Below the pieces are notes generated by a model. It saw nothing but the letters and a program-made list of their open reading frames with translations, was not told the DNA's origin and did no database searches. A stretch of DNA of 51,162 nt from Bacteroidota bacterium. Lineage in GTDB: Bacteria; Bacteroidota; Bacteroidia; Chitinophagales; LD1. The stretch spans positions 1 to 51,162 of the forward strand of contig JAFDYQ010000032.1 in the NCBI GenBank assembly GCA_018267365.1, given 5' to 3'. The position numbers and the translations under genes were made by a program. Positions 16,750 to 24,675 of this stretch are shown here, piece after piece (position 1 is the first letter of the stretch; each line of letters starts with the position of its first letter).

Positions 16750-17448
16750 ATGCAATCAAGGCTAATCATTTGCGCAGCAGCACTCCTCCTGGGTATATCT
16801 GTTTGTGCTCAGGATAGCTGCACTATATCAGGTACCTCATACGTTTTCAGAACGTATGCACCGGTGGCTGCCTGCGATCACAGTGTACTGCGTCTGCGCA
16901 ATGACGGAGCATCCTTCGGCAGGCAATTTGCACGAGCTTCGGGTTGGGTACTTTTGTCGGAGGCGGCAGAAATGACAGTGCTGCTCAACTCTAATCCCGA
17001 CTTTAGCAAATGGGATCGCTGGCAGCGTGGCAACCTGAGTAAGCACTATCATGATGCGTGGACTTTGCCCCCGGTCATAGATCACGATGATTGGCTCACA
17101 GACTATGTGGAGCATCCTTATCAGGGTGCATTCAACTATAATGCGCTACGCTCCCAGGGTGCGCCCATCTGGCAGTGCATGCTGTTTACTACGCTACACT
17201 CTACAATATGGGAGTATGTGATCGAAGCCAGCGAGGAGCGCCCCAGCATTCAGGATTTGATCGTCACACCCATCGCCGGGTCGGCCTTTGGCGAACTTGC
17301 GCATTTCGCCACTATGCGTATGTGTCGTCATGGCTTGACCTGGTATGAGACGATCGTCGTACTCATCATCAATCCTGCTTTTATACTCAATAACGGGTTT
17401 ACTTTTATAAAACGACCACACAGACGCCAGATCTGGCTAAAGGAATAA
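16750..17448 (+). CDS. DUF3943-type envelope protein
   Basis: 232 residues with a signal peptide (cleavage near SVCAQD, about residue 20). The block DDWLTDYVEHPYQGAFNYNALRSQGA and the later EYVIEASEERPSIQDLIVTPIAGSAFGE are the conserved core of DUF3943 proteins, which are outer-membrane or periplasmic proteins of unknown function in Bacteroidota and Proteobacteria. Hydrophobic stretches at about 145-160 and 205-220 may be membrane-associated. Its stop is 4 bp from the convergent efflux operon. Confidence 0.78.
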   Translation: MQSRLIICAAALLLGISVCAQDSCTISGTSYVFRTYAPVAACDHSVLRLRNDGASFGRQFARASGWVLLSEAAEMTVLLNSNPDFSKWDRWQRGNLSKHYHDAWTLPPVIDHDDWLTDYVEHPYQGAFNYNALRSQGAPIWQCMLFTTLHSTIWEYVIEASEERPSIQDLIVTPIAGSAFGELAHFATMRMCRHGLTWYETIVVLIINPAFILNNGFTFIKRPHRRQIWLKE

Positions 17449-17452
17449 ACTA

Positions 17453-18571
17453 TCAAGTCGTCTTGCGGTAGTTTAGGACAGCCCATGTATTCAGTACTAC
17501 TCCCAGTGCAAATACAGCACCCAGATGAGGCAGGACATCGGACCAGCCGCTGCCCTTTAGCACGACCATGCGCATGACCTGCGCAAAATGGCTGATGGGA
17601 CTGATATAAGCCAGTACCTTGGCCCACTCAGGCATACTGTCTATAGGGGTGAAGATGCCACTGATAAAATTGAAGATGAGTACAAAGAAGAACGCAACAG
17701 ACACTGCCTGCTGCTGCGTATCTGAGTAGGTGGAGATCAAGAGGCCGGCACCCAATAGCGTGAGCAGATATACCGCCAGAAAGCCGTACAGCAAGGGTAT
17801 GCTACCCACAGGCACTATACCGTAGATCAATCTCGATACCAGCATACCGATAGTAAACACGATCATGCCGAGGCACCAGTATGGGATCAGTTTACCCAGC
17901 AGGAAGTGGTACTTGCGGATCGGGGTCACATTGATCTGCTCTATAGTGCCTATTTCTTTTTCGCGTACAATATTCAGTGAAGCTGAGAACGCTCCGATGC
18001 CTGTGAGCAATGAAACCATGAGCCCGGGTACCATAAATAGGAAGTAACTCATATATGGGTTATACCAGTTATTGGTCACTACATCTATGGTTTGCGCCTC
18101 AGCAAAGTGGCCAGGCTGCTTCCACTGCAGCTGGATATCCTGATTAAAATCCCGGATGATGGAGCCCAGGTACCCGCTGCCTACGCCGGCCTTGGTGCCG
18201 TTGATCGCATTTACGGCCAGGTATAGTTTATCGTGGCTTTCGCGTACGAGATTGTCTTCAAAGCCCTGGGGTATCTCTACGATGATATCCGCTTTATTCT
18301 GCTCTATGAGATGCATGGCATCGTCATAGGATGCGCTGTATGGAGCAGCTTTGAAGTATATAGATGAATACACGCGGTTGATAAGTTTCTGAGAGTAGCT
18401 GGAGTGGTCATGGTCCACAAAGGCCACATAGATATTCTTCACCTCATAGTTGGCTGCCAGCGGCATCAGTATGAGCTGGATGATAGGTGCGAAGACAATG
18501 GAAAAGATAATGGACTTACTACGGAATATCTGTTTGAACTCCTTCTGGAGTAGAAATTTAAGTGTTCTCAT
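17453..18571 (-). CDS. ABC-2 type efflux permease (YbhR-like)
   Basis: 372 residues with the ABC-2 permease layout: one N-terminal membrane helix (about 20-40), a large extracytoplasmic domain (about 45-170), then five helices. The motif NIVREKEIGTIEQINVTPI before the third helix is the conserved cytoplasmic coupling motif of the family. Last gene of the TetR-TolC-HlyD-ATPase-ATPase-permease-permease operon. Its ATG overlaps the stop of the preceding permease by 4 bp, so the two are translationally coupled. With its partner it forms the inner-membrane channel of a three-part efflux pump. Confidence 0.92.
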   Translation of the reverse strand: MRTLKFLLQKEFKQIFRSKSIIFSIVFAPIIQLILMPLAANYEVKNIYVAFVDHDHSSYSQKLINRVYSSIYFKAAPYSASYDDAMHLIEQNKADIIVEIPQGFEDNLVRESHDKLYLAVNAINGTKAGVGSGYLGSIIRDFNQDIQLQWKQPGHFAEAQTIDVVTNNWYNPYMSYFLFMVPGLMVSLLTGIGAFSASLNIVREKEIGTIEQINVTPIRKYHFLLGKLIPYWCLGMIVFTIGMLVSRLIYGIVPVGSIPLLYGFLAVYLLTLLGAGLLISTYSDTQQQAVSVAFFFVLIFNFISGIFTPIDSMPEWAKVLAYISPISHFAQVMRMVVLKGSGWSDVLPHLGAVFALGVVLNTWAVLNYRKTT

Positions 18572-19674
18572 GCCAGGCGGATTTTAAAGCTGCGTAAATT
18601 GATTATGACGAGTACAGTCGTGATAAAGGCAAGGATGAGCGTCTCTTTCCATATAGCCATAAAGCCAAGGCCCTCCAGCATCACGGCCTTGACGATGATA
18701 TAATAATAATGGGATGGAAAGGCATAAGATAATGCCCGCATGGGTAGTGGCATATTTTCTATAGGAAACATAAATCCGGTGAGGAGCATAGTCGGTAGCA
18801 TCAGGCTCATTTGAGAAGTCATCATTGCTGCCATCTGCGATTCTGCACGTACAGAGATGAGCAGACCGAGCGCCAGTGACGAGATGATAAAGAGCGTACT
18901 TTCTAAAAAGAGTAACAGGAGGCTCCCCTTGATCTCCAGGTGCAGCAGCACTACACTGAGCACCAGTATCGTGATGAGATTGATGATAGAGACGAGCAGG
19001 TAGGGTATGACCTTGGATATGATGAGCAGAAAGGGCCTGATGGGAGAGACGAGCAGAATCTCCATAGTGCCCAGTTCCTTCTCCTTCACTATAGAGATGG
19101 AGGTCATCATAGCACAGATCAGCATGAGTACGAGCGCCATGACGCCGGGCACAAAGTTGGGTGCGCCGAGCAGCTCAGGATTGTAGAGCATCTTGACCTC
19201 CGGTGTGATCAGGTAGGGTACTTTGGTTTGCTGGGCTTTCTGCGTCTGATAGTCAGTGATGATATTATTCAGGTATGAAGTGAGTGTGGTGGCAGTATTG
19301 GGGTCAGAGGCATCTGCAATGACTTGTATTTGTGCTTTATTGAGGTGAGAGAGGTCATTGTAGAAATTGGCCGGAAATATCACCGCCATTTTGATCGTCC
19401 CTGTTTTGAAGGCGGCTTCTATCTCATCGTGAGACATATTTGACTTCACTACTTCAAAGTAGCGGCTGGCCTCTATCTTGCGGATGATCTCCTGAGAGGC
19501 ATAGTCATGTGCGTAGTCGGCCACTACTATACGCGAGTTCTTGATCTCATTGGTCAGCGTGAAACCGAAGAGTACAATCTGAGCTATCGGTACACCAAAG
19601 AGCATAAGCAAGGTCTTCTTGTCACGAAAAACGTGGTAGAATTCTTTTCGTACGAATGCCAGCAACTGTTTCAT
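18568..19674 (-). CDS. ABC-2 type efflux permease (YbhS-like)
   Basis: 368 residues, same architecture as the downstream permease: N-terminal helix, periplasmic domain (about 45-170), then five helices. The coupling motif here is SIVKEKELGTMEILLVSPI. Such permeases work as heterodimers with the second permease and two ABC ATPase domains to export drugs, dyes or lipids. It begins 23 bp after the stop of the 247-residue ATPase. Confidence 0.92.
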   Translation of the reverse strand: MKQLLAFVRKEFYHVFRDKKTLLMLFGVPIAQIVLFGFTLTNEIKNSRIVVADYAHDYASQEIIRKIEASRYFEVVKSNMSHDEIEAAFKTGTIKMAVIFPANFYNDLSHLNKAQIQVIADASDPNTATTLTSYLNNIITDYQTQKAQQTKVPYLITPEVKMLYNPELLGAPNFVPGVMALVLMLICAMMTSISIVKEKELGTMEILLVSPIRPFLLIISKVIPYLLVSIINLITILVLSVVLLHLEIKGSLLLLFLESTLFIISSLALGLLISVRAESQMAAMMTSQMSLMLPTMLLTGFMFPIENMPLPMRALSYAFPSHYYYIIVKAVMLEGLGFMAIWKETLILAFITTVLVIINLRSFKIRLA

Positions 19675-19697
19675 ATTCTTCTCTTTTGATCTTAGAC

Positions 19698-20441
19698 TTA
19701 ATCGCCGCTACGTTTTGCTGCGCGTGCCAGCTGATAAAAAACTTTATCCATAGAGTCTACGCTAAATTGTTTCTTGAGATTGGCCGGTGTATCCAGCGCA
19801 TCTATCCGGCCATCTACCATTACGGTCAGGCGGTTGCAGTATTCTGCCTCATCCATATAGTGTGTAGTGACAAAGACGGTGATACCGCGGTCAGCAGCTT
19901 CATATATCAGATCCCAAAACTGCCTGCGTGTGACAGGGTCTACGCCACCGGTAGGCTCATCCAGGAAAACGATCTTGGGCTCATGTATCACTGCTACGGA
20001 GAAGGCGAGCTTTTGCTTCCAGCCGAGTGGGAGAGAGGAGACGAATGTTTTTGCCTCGTGGCTGATACCGAGCTGGCTGAGTAGTGACTCTCCCCGCGCT
20101 TTGATCTCTTTGTCAGATAGACCATAGATTCCGGCATAGAAGGTGATATTCTCCATGACTGTGAGATCGTCATATAGCGAAAACTTCTGGCTCATGTAGC
20201 CTATATTGCGCTTGATCCTTTCGGTTTCTTTGTACACGTCAAAGCCGGCCACTGTGGCAGAGCCGGATGTTGGTTTAGACAGGCCGCAGAGGATCCGCAT
20301 AGCCGTAGTTTTGCCGGCGCCATTGGCACCTACAAAGCCAAATATCTCGCCCTGGTGCACATCAAATGTGATGGCATCTACGGCCACGAAGTCGTCAAAC
20401 TTCTTGGTCAGCTTGTCTGCTTTGATGGCTATATCACGCAT
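19698..20441 (-). CDS. ABC transporter ATPase with a degenerate signature motif
   Basis: 247 residues. Walker A is GANGAGKT (38-45), Walker B is IVFLDEPT (157-164) and the H-loop His is H194 (TTHYMDEAE). The signature is LPLGW (137-141) instead of LSGGQ. This matches one half of the fused E. coli YbhF/YhiH-type ATPases, which carry two dissimilar nucleotide-binding domains; here they are separate genes. Together with the 310-residue ATPase it would give one full and one degenerate ATP site. Start ATG 20441, overlapping the upstream ATPase gene by 8 bp. Confidence 0.93.
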   Translation of the reverse strand: MRDIAIKADKLTKKFDDFVAVDAITFDVHQGEIFGFVGANGAGKTTAMRILCGLSKPTSGSATVAGFDVYKETERIKRNIGYMSQKFSLYDDLTVMENITFYAGIYGLSDKEIKARGESLLSQLGISHEAKTFVSSLPLGWKQKLAFSVAVIHEPKIVFLDEPTGGVDPVTRRQFWDLIYEAADRGITVFVTTHYMDEAEYCNRLTVMVDGRIDALDTPANLKKQFSVDSMDKVFYQLARAAKRSGD

Positions 20442-21366
20442 GTACCGGTTCGCTTATTTGGATAAAATAATCTTCAATATTAGGTTGTATCTCATTTATT
20501 ACGAGGTCGAGATAGTTGCCACTATCCAAGGTAGCTTTTAGCCCTGCTATATTCTGTGCGTCGTCCTGCCGGAAAGTAAAATGTAAAGACTCTCCAAACG
20601 TGAAACAACTGGCTACTCCCGGGTAAGACCTTATGTCTTTTAGCAGTTGGTGCATATCTGATGCTTTGGCTGCATATAGTTTAGTAGGATATTTTTTTAC
20701 GGTATTGGCCGGCGTATCTACAGACAGGATCTTGCCACTTTGTATCAGCGCTATCCGGTCACATAGTACGGCCTCGTCCATATAGGGTGTAGATACGAGT
20801 ATGGTGATGCCTTGTGCCTTTAGCCGCTTCAGCATATCCCAAAATTCTACGCGTGATACTACATCTACACCTGTAGTAGGTTCATCCAGAAAGAGTACTG
20901 TAGGTTTGTGTATCAGCGCGCAGCACAGTGCCAGCTTCTGCTTCATCCCGCCGGATAGCTTGCCGGCGCGCCGATCTTTAAAGGGTTCTATCTGGACATA
21001 TATATCTTTGATCAGGTGGTAGTTTTCCTCTATGGTGGTATTGAATATGGTAGCAAAAAACTTGAGGTTCTCCTCTACAGTCAGGTCCTGATATAGCGAG
21101 AAACGCCCGGGCATATAGCCTACACAATTTCTGATCTGGGTGTAATCTGCAGCTGTATCGTAGCCGGCTACGGATGCCGTGCCACTATCGGGCAGGAGCA
21201 GCGTGGTCAGTATGCGGAAGATAGTGGTCTTGCCTGCGCCATCCGGCCCTATCAGGCCAAACATCTCACCCTCCTCTACTGCGAATGAAGCCTGGTCTAC
21301 AGCGAGAACTTTTTGGTCTTTCTCTCCGTAGGTCTTTACAATGTTGTCTAGCGTGATAGCAGCCAT
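20434..21366 (-). CDS. ABC transporter ATPase with a proline in the H-loop
   Basis: 310 residues. Walker A is GPDGAGKT (40-47), the signature is a good LSGGM (137-141) and Walker B is VLFLDEPT (157-164). The H-loop, normally STHYMDEA, reads VSTPYMDEA, so the catalytic His is P194. A C-terminal region (about 225-310) resembles the DUF4162-like tail of drug-export ATPases. It pairs with the 247-residue ATPase. It begins 2 bp after the HlyD gene stop. Confidence 0.93.
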   Translation of the reverse strand: MAAITLDNIVKTYGEKDQKVLAVDQASFAVEEGEMFGLIGPDGAGKTTIFRILTTLLLPDSGTASVAGYDTAADYTQIRNCVGYMPGRFSLYQDLTVEENLKFFATIFNTTIEENYHLIKDIYVQIEPFKDRRAGKLSGGMKQKLALCCALIHKPTVLFLDEPTTGVDVVSRVEFWDMLKRLKAQGITILVSTPYMDEAVLCDRIALIQSGKILSVDTPANTVKKYPTKLYAAKASDMHQLLKDIRSYPGVASCFTFGESLHFTFRQDDAQNIAGLKATLDSGNYLDLVINEIQPNIEDYFIQISEPVHA

Positions 21367-21368
21367 GA

Positions 21369-22256
21369 TCAGAATTTTACATCGGCATACATACCGATCT
21401 TGAGATAGCCGTCATTTTTTACCGTGATCTTGGTAGCCCATACCAGATTGGCGCGCTCATCCTTGGTCTGTATCGTCTTTGGCGTAAACTCTGCCTTGTC
21501 ACTGATCCAGGTCACAGTGCCCGGATATTCTTTGTATTTGTCAGGACCATTGTCTACCAGTACAGTCACCTTTTGTCCGAGTTTCAGTTTTGTAAACTGA
21601 TCATTGGTCAGATATGCGCGCAGGTACAGGCTCGATACATCAGCTATTTTATATAAAGGTTTTCCCGGGGTTGCTTCCTCATTCACCCGTGCATATTTTG
21701 CCAGTACTGTACCTTGCACCGGATTGATCAGGTAGCATTTAGCCAGCTGGTCATTGATCTGCTGCGTCAGCGCCTTGAGTGGTACTGTCTCTTTATTGAT
21801 GCTTTGCGTATTAATATCCAGTGTAGATAGCTGAGCGTCTATCTGCTTTTGTATCTGCTCCACCTGAGAGGTCTGATCATCCAGTTGTTTCTGCGTAGCA
21901 GCATCCGCTTTTACGAGATTGGCCACACGCTGCTGCTCCCGCTTTGCCGTTTCCAGTTGCACCTTTAGCGCAGCTATTTGCGCTGAGATATCCGGGCGGC
22001 GGCTGAGGCCCGCCTGTACCTGCGCCTCGAGGTTGAGTTTATTGAAGTAGAGCTGGGTAGTATCTATATAGCCTATATAGGCACCTGCGGCGAGTGTATC
22101 GCCTTCCTGCACTTTAAACTCCTTGATGCGGCCCGTGGCCTCGGCAGAGATGATCGTCTCCTCCGTCTCAAAGGTGCCAGAGGCATCAAATTTTTGTTTC
22201 TGTGAGCAGGAGCTGAGTATCAGCAGGACTGCGCCGAGTATTGTGATTTTATTCAT
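21369..22256 (-). CDS. HlyD-family membrane fusion lipoprotein (YbhG-like)
   Basis: 295 residues. The signal MNKITILGAVLLILSSC ends in a lipobox with lipidated C17, so the adaptor is lipid-anchored. A lipoyl-like half at about 34-65, a long coiled-coil hairpin (about 75-155) and a beta-barrel domain after about 180 follow the adaptor layout. It bridges the ABC-2 permeases to the TolC-type channel. The operon order TolC-HlyD-ATPases-permeases fits a tripartite pump of the YbhG/YhiI type. Confidence 0.92.
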   Translation of the reverse strand: MNKITILGAVLLILSSCSQKQKFDASGTFETEETIISAEATGRIKEFKVQEGDTLAAGAYIGYIDTTQLYFNKLNLEAQVQAGLSRRPDISAQIAALKVQLETAKREQQRVANLVKADAATQKQLDDQTSQVEQIQKQIDAQLSTLDINTQSINKETVPLKALTQQINDQLAKCYLINPVQGTVLAKYARVNEEATPGKPLYKIADVSSLYLRAYLTNDQFTKLKLGQKVTVLVDNGPDKYKEYPGTVTWISDKAEFTPKTIQTKDERANLVWATKITVKNDGYLKIGMYADVKF

Positions 22257-22283
22257 GACTTGTTTATAGTTTTATGTTATGGT

Positions 22284-23558
22284 TTAGTTGCCAGATGTGA
22301 TTTGGTGATTGTATTGGGCCTGTAGTAGCTGCACCTGATGCAGTATGAGATTCAGCCGCGCCTGCGCCTCAGCATCTACCTGCGTGAGATAGTCGTGGCC
22401 TGTGATCACACCATTTTGCAGCTGGGCGTCTGAGGCATTTTTTACTGATACGCGCAGGTCTACTATCTTTTGGTCATTTGCCACGAGTTCATTGTACTTG
22501 GATATCTGCTCATCCTGCTGCGAGAGGGTGATTTTTGTATTGAAGAGGAAAACTTCCTTCTGGATATCGAGGTCATTTTGATTGAGTCCATAGATCAGCT
22601 TATTATTCTTTCTGGTATAGAGTGCAGTCAGGCTCCAGTTCAGCTTGATACCAGTGACCCAAAAGGCACCAAAGTCATTGCTTACAGTGTTTAAGGTAGG
22701 CCGGCCATATGATCCATCAAAAAATGCGTTGAGAGATGGCATCAAGGCTGTATTGAGCTGGCGTGATTGCACGACATATGTTTTCTTCTGCAGCTCATAG
22801 AGTGTCAGCTCCGGCCTGCGGATATCATTGCTCAGATTAGCAGGCTGCGGCGGGGTGAGTGTTGTATTTTCATCCAGCTGCTGGCCTATGAGCAGGCTGA
22901 GCACCTGCAGATATGACCGGCGGTTGCTCTGCAGCTCCACTTTATTTTGCTGTACCTGCAGGAGCTGCGCCTTCAGTTCATCTACGCTGCTGCGATAGGC
23001 AGATCCATTATTGACCAGTGCCTGAGCCTTGTCGATCCCGTTTTGTACGTCATGCTGCTGTATATCATTTAGCAGAAGCTGCTGATCTATGAGCAGCACG
23101 CCAAAGTAGACCTGATTGACACGATCCTTGAGGCTGTAAAGATTGACCTCCACATTTTGCTCTTGTATCTCGGCCTGTGTCTCGGCACTTTCCTTTTTAT
23201 ACTTGCCGGCCAGCCCGTCAAAGAGGGTCTGATTGACCTCGCCGGTGATACGGTATTGGTCCTTGCTATATACAGGGAAGCTGACGCTTGACGGAAGGAG
23301 GTTTCCAAACTTTGAAAACACATCTGCAAAGTTTGTAGTCTGCGACTGATAAGTGGCCTGCCCAAATACATTGAGCTGCGGGATATAGCCCCGCCAGGCA
23401 TTCTGGACGGTATATTCCCTGGTCTTTTGTATCAGCTCGTGCTGCTTGACCAGCGGATAGTTTTGGCGCGCCTGCGTGTAGCACTGGTCTATGGTGAGGC
23501 TCTGGCCGGACACTGCTATACTGCACGCGATGATGAGTAGCGTGATGATCTGTTTCAT
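22284..23558 (-). CDS. TolC-family outer-membrane efflux protein
   Basis: 424 residues with signal peptide (cleavage near ASCSIAVSGQ, about residue 18). Two internal repeats of long amphipathic helices with Gln-rich coiled coil, and the motifs ITGEVNQTLFDGLAGKYK and NALRSRQ-type helix starts, are those of TolC outer-membrane factors. It would form the trimeric outer-membrane duct of the pump. It begins one base after the TetR stop, so it is co-transcribed with the regulator. Confidence 0.9.
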   Translation of the reverse strand: MKQIITLLIIACSIAVSGQSLTIDQCYTQARQNYPLVKQHELIQKTREYTVQNAWRGYIPQLNVFGQATYQSQTTNFADVFSKFGNLLPSSVSFPVYSKDQYRITGEVNQTLFDGLAGKYKKESAETQAEIQEQNVEVNLYSLKDRVNQVYFGVLLIDQQLLLNDIQQHDVQNGIDKAQALVNNGSAYRSSVDELKAQLLQVQQNKVELQSNRRSYLQVLSLLIGQQLDENTTLTPPQPANLSNDIRRPELTLYELQKKTYVVQSRQLNTALMPSLNAFFDGSYGRPTLNTVSNDFGAFWVTGIKLNWSLTALYTRKNNKLIYGLNQNDLDIQKEVFLFNTKITLSQQDEQISKYNELVANDQKIVDLRVSVKNASDAQLQNGVITGHDYLTQVDAEAQARLNLILHQVQLLQAQYNHQITSGN

Positions 23559-24200
23559 CTATCGTTGTTTTATCTTGTGTTTGGTAGTATTTGTTTTTCT
23601 GGCTACCCCTGCATTTTTTACGTCAGGCGGTGTACAGTATTCCTTTATAATCCGCTCCTTCAGCGCCTCCATGGGGTACACATCTCCGTAGCGCATATAG
23701 TTGACCATAATGCCGTCTATGAGCGCATCGAGCAGCAGGCCCTCTATAGGGTCGTTAGTCTTGAGGTCGCCTGATAGCTCTTCGATAAAAGACTCGTTTC
23801 TCTTAAACATCTTGCGCGCAAACTCCTTAGAGTCTTTAAGAGCGCCGTGCTGCATAGACAGAATGAGCAGCAGTTTGATATACTTCTCCTGCCTGCTCGT
23901 CATATCAAAGACGTGTTCCAGCATCACCTTGCGGCGATGGTATGGGTCAGGATCGTCGCGGTGCTCCGCCATCATGCGCTCACCATACTGCATGGCCTCG
24001 TCATAGATGGCCATCAGGATGCTTTTTTTGTCTCTATAATAATTATAGATGAGTCCCTTTGAGACGCCTGCTTTCCTTGCTATGCTTTCTATAGATGTAG
24101 ACCCGTAGCCTTTATTGGCAAAAAGCTCCAGAGCGGCAGAAATAATCTTCTTCCTACTCTTCTCTCTCAGCTCCTCAAACTGCTCCGGCCTGCGTGGCAT
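23559..24200 (-). CDS. TetR/AcrR-family regulator of the efflux operon
   Basis: 213 residues. The N-terminal helix-turn-helix is canonical (ALELFANKGYGSTSIESIARKAGVSKGLIYNYYRDKKSIL, about 23-62); the rest is a helical ligand-binding domain without a family match I recognise. As first gene of the operon it probably represses its own transcript, like CecR for YbhGFSR in E. coli. A perfect palindrome stands 10 bp upstream of its ATG, overlapping a promoter-like TATTTTTG on the same strand. Confidence 0.92.
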   Translation of the reverse strand: MPRRPEQFEELREKSRKKIISAALELFANKGYGSTSIESIARKAGVSKGLIYNYYRDKKSILMAIYDEAMQYGERMMAEHRDDPDPYHRRKVMLEHVFDMTSRQEKYIKLLLILSMQHGALKDSKEFARKMFKRNESFIEELSGDLKTNDPIEGLLLDALIDGIMVNYMRYGDVYPMEALKERIIKEYCTPPDVKNAGVARKTNTTKHKIKQR

Positions 24201-24209
24201 AATTTATTA

Positions 24210-24224
24210 TTGACTAAATAGTCA
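24210..24224. promoter_or_regulatory. Palindromic operator of the efflux operon
   Basis: TGACTA-AA-TAGTCA (24211-24224) is a perfect 14-bp palindrome typical of TetR-family sites, and TTGACT...AGTCAA extends it imperfectly to 24229. It lies between the promoter element and the TetR start codon. Confidence 0.75.
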
Positions 24225-24226
24225 GT

Positions 24227-24234
24227 CAAAAATA
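24227..24234 (-). promoter_or_regulatory. -7 element TATTTTTG of the efflux operon
   Basis: Read on the minus strand this is TATTTTTG, a full match to TAnnTTTG. Transcription would begin within the TetR palindrome. A -33 TTG at the proper spacing is not evident. Confidence 0.5.
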
Positions 24235-24358
24235 AAAACTTTGGAATATCTTATATGATAAAAATCGCTGAGACGGCATTTTAGACCTATGAAACGACAA
24301 AAATGACGGGGACGATAGGACATGGGCTAAAACTTTTTTGCAAAAAATACGGGAGACC

Positions 24359-24388
24359 TTGCATTTTTGACAAACTCCTTTATATTTG
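24359..24388 (+). promoter_or_regulatory. Promoter of tRNA-Val
   Basis: A -33 TTG (24359-24361), a 19-bp spacer and a perfect -7 TATATTTG (24381-24388) match the Bacteroidota sigma consensus. The tRNA begins 16 bp downstream. This is the clearest promoter in the window. Confidence 0.85.
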
Positions 24389-24404
24389 CAGTCCCCAATC
24401 ACAA

Positions 24405-24479
24405 GGGAGCTTAGCTCAGCTGGTTCAGAGCATCTGCCTTACAAGCAGAGGGTCACAGGTTCGAACCCTGTAGCTCCCA
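24405..24479 (+). tRNA. tRNA-Val (anticodon TAC)
   Basis: 75 nt with a full cloverleaf: acceptor GGGAGCT / AGCTCCC, D stem GCTC / GAGC, anticodon stem TCTGC / GCAGA around CTTACAA (anticodon TAC), variable loop GGGTC, T stem ACAGG / CCTGT around TTCGAAC, discriminator A. CCA is not encoded. It sits at the border between GC-richer core DNA and the accessory region. Confidence 0.97.
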
Positions 24480-24490
24480 CACTTAAAATG

Positions 24491-24524
24491 AAGCGATTAA
24501 GATGAATTTCTTAATCGCTTTTTT
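24491..24524 (+). terminator. Terminator of tRNA-Val
   Basis: Perfect 11-bp stem AAGCGATTAAG / CTTAATCGCTT (24491-24501 and 24510-24520) followed by TTTT. Confidence 0.9.
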
Positions 24525-24675
24525 GTGCTTGCAAGTTATTTGCAAGTAAAAAATAAGGAGGGGCCAAATACTTTTTTCCAACATAAGGCACACGTTCGCC
24601 CTATGAAGCTTCCCTCTAATGCAGAAACTTTTTTATATCGACTAATCCTACACAAACAGTTTATTGATATCAGGC

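Noticed and set aside
24529..24547. Direct repeat TTGCAAGT at 24529-24536 and 24540-24547 near tRNA-Val, considered as an attachment core
   Set aside because: Eight bases, 11 bp apart, with no copy found near the integrase; more likely chance.
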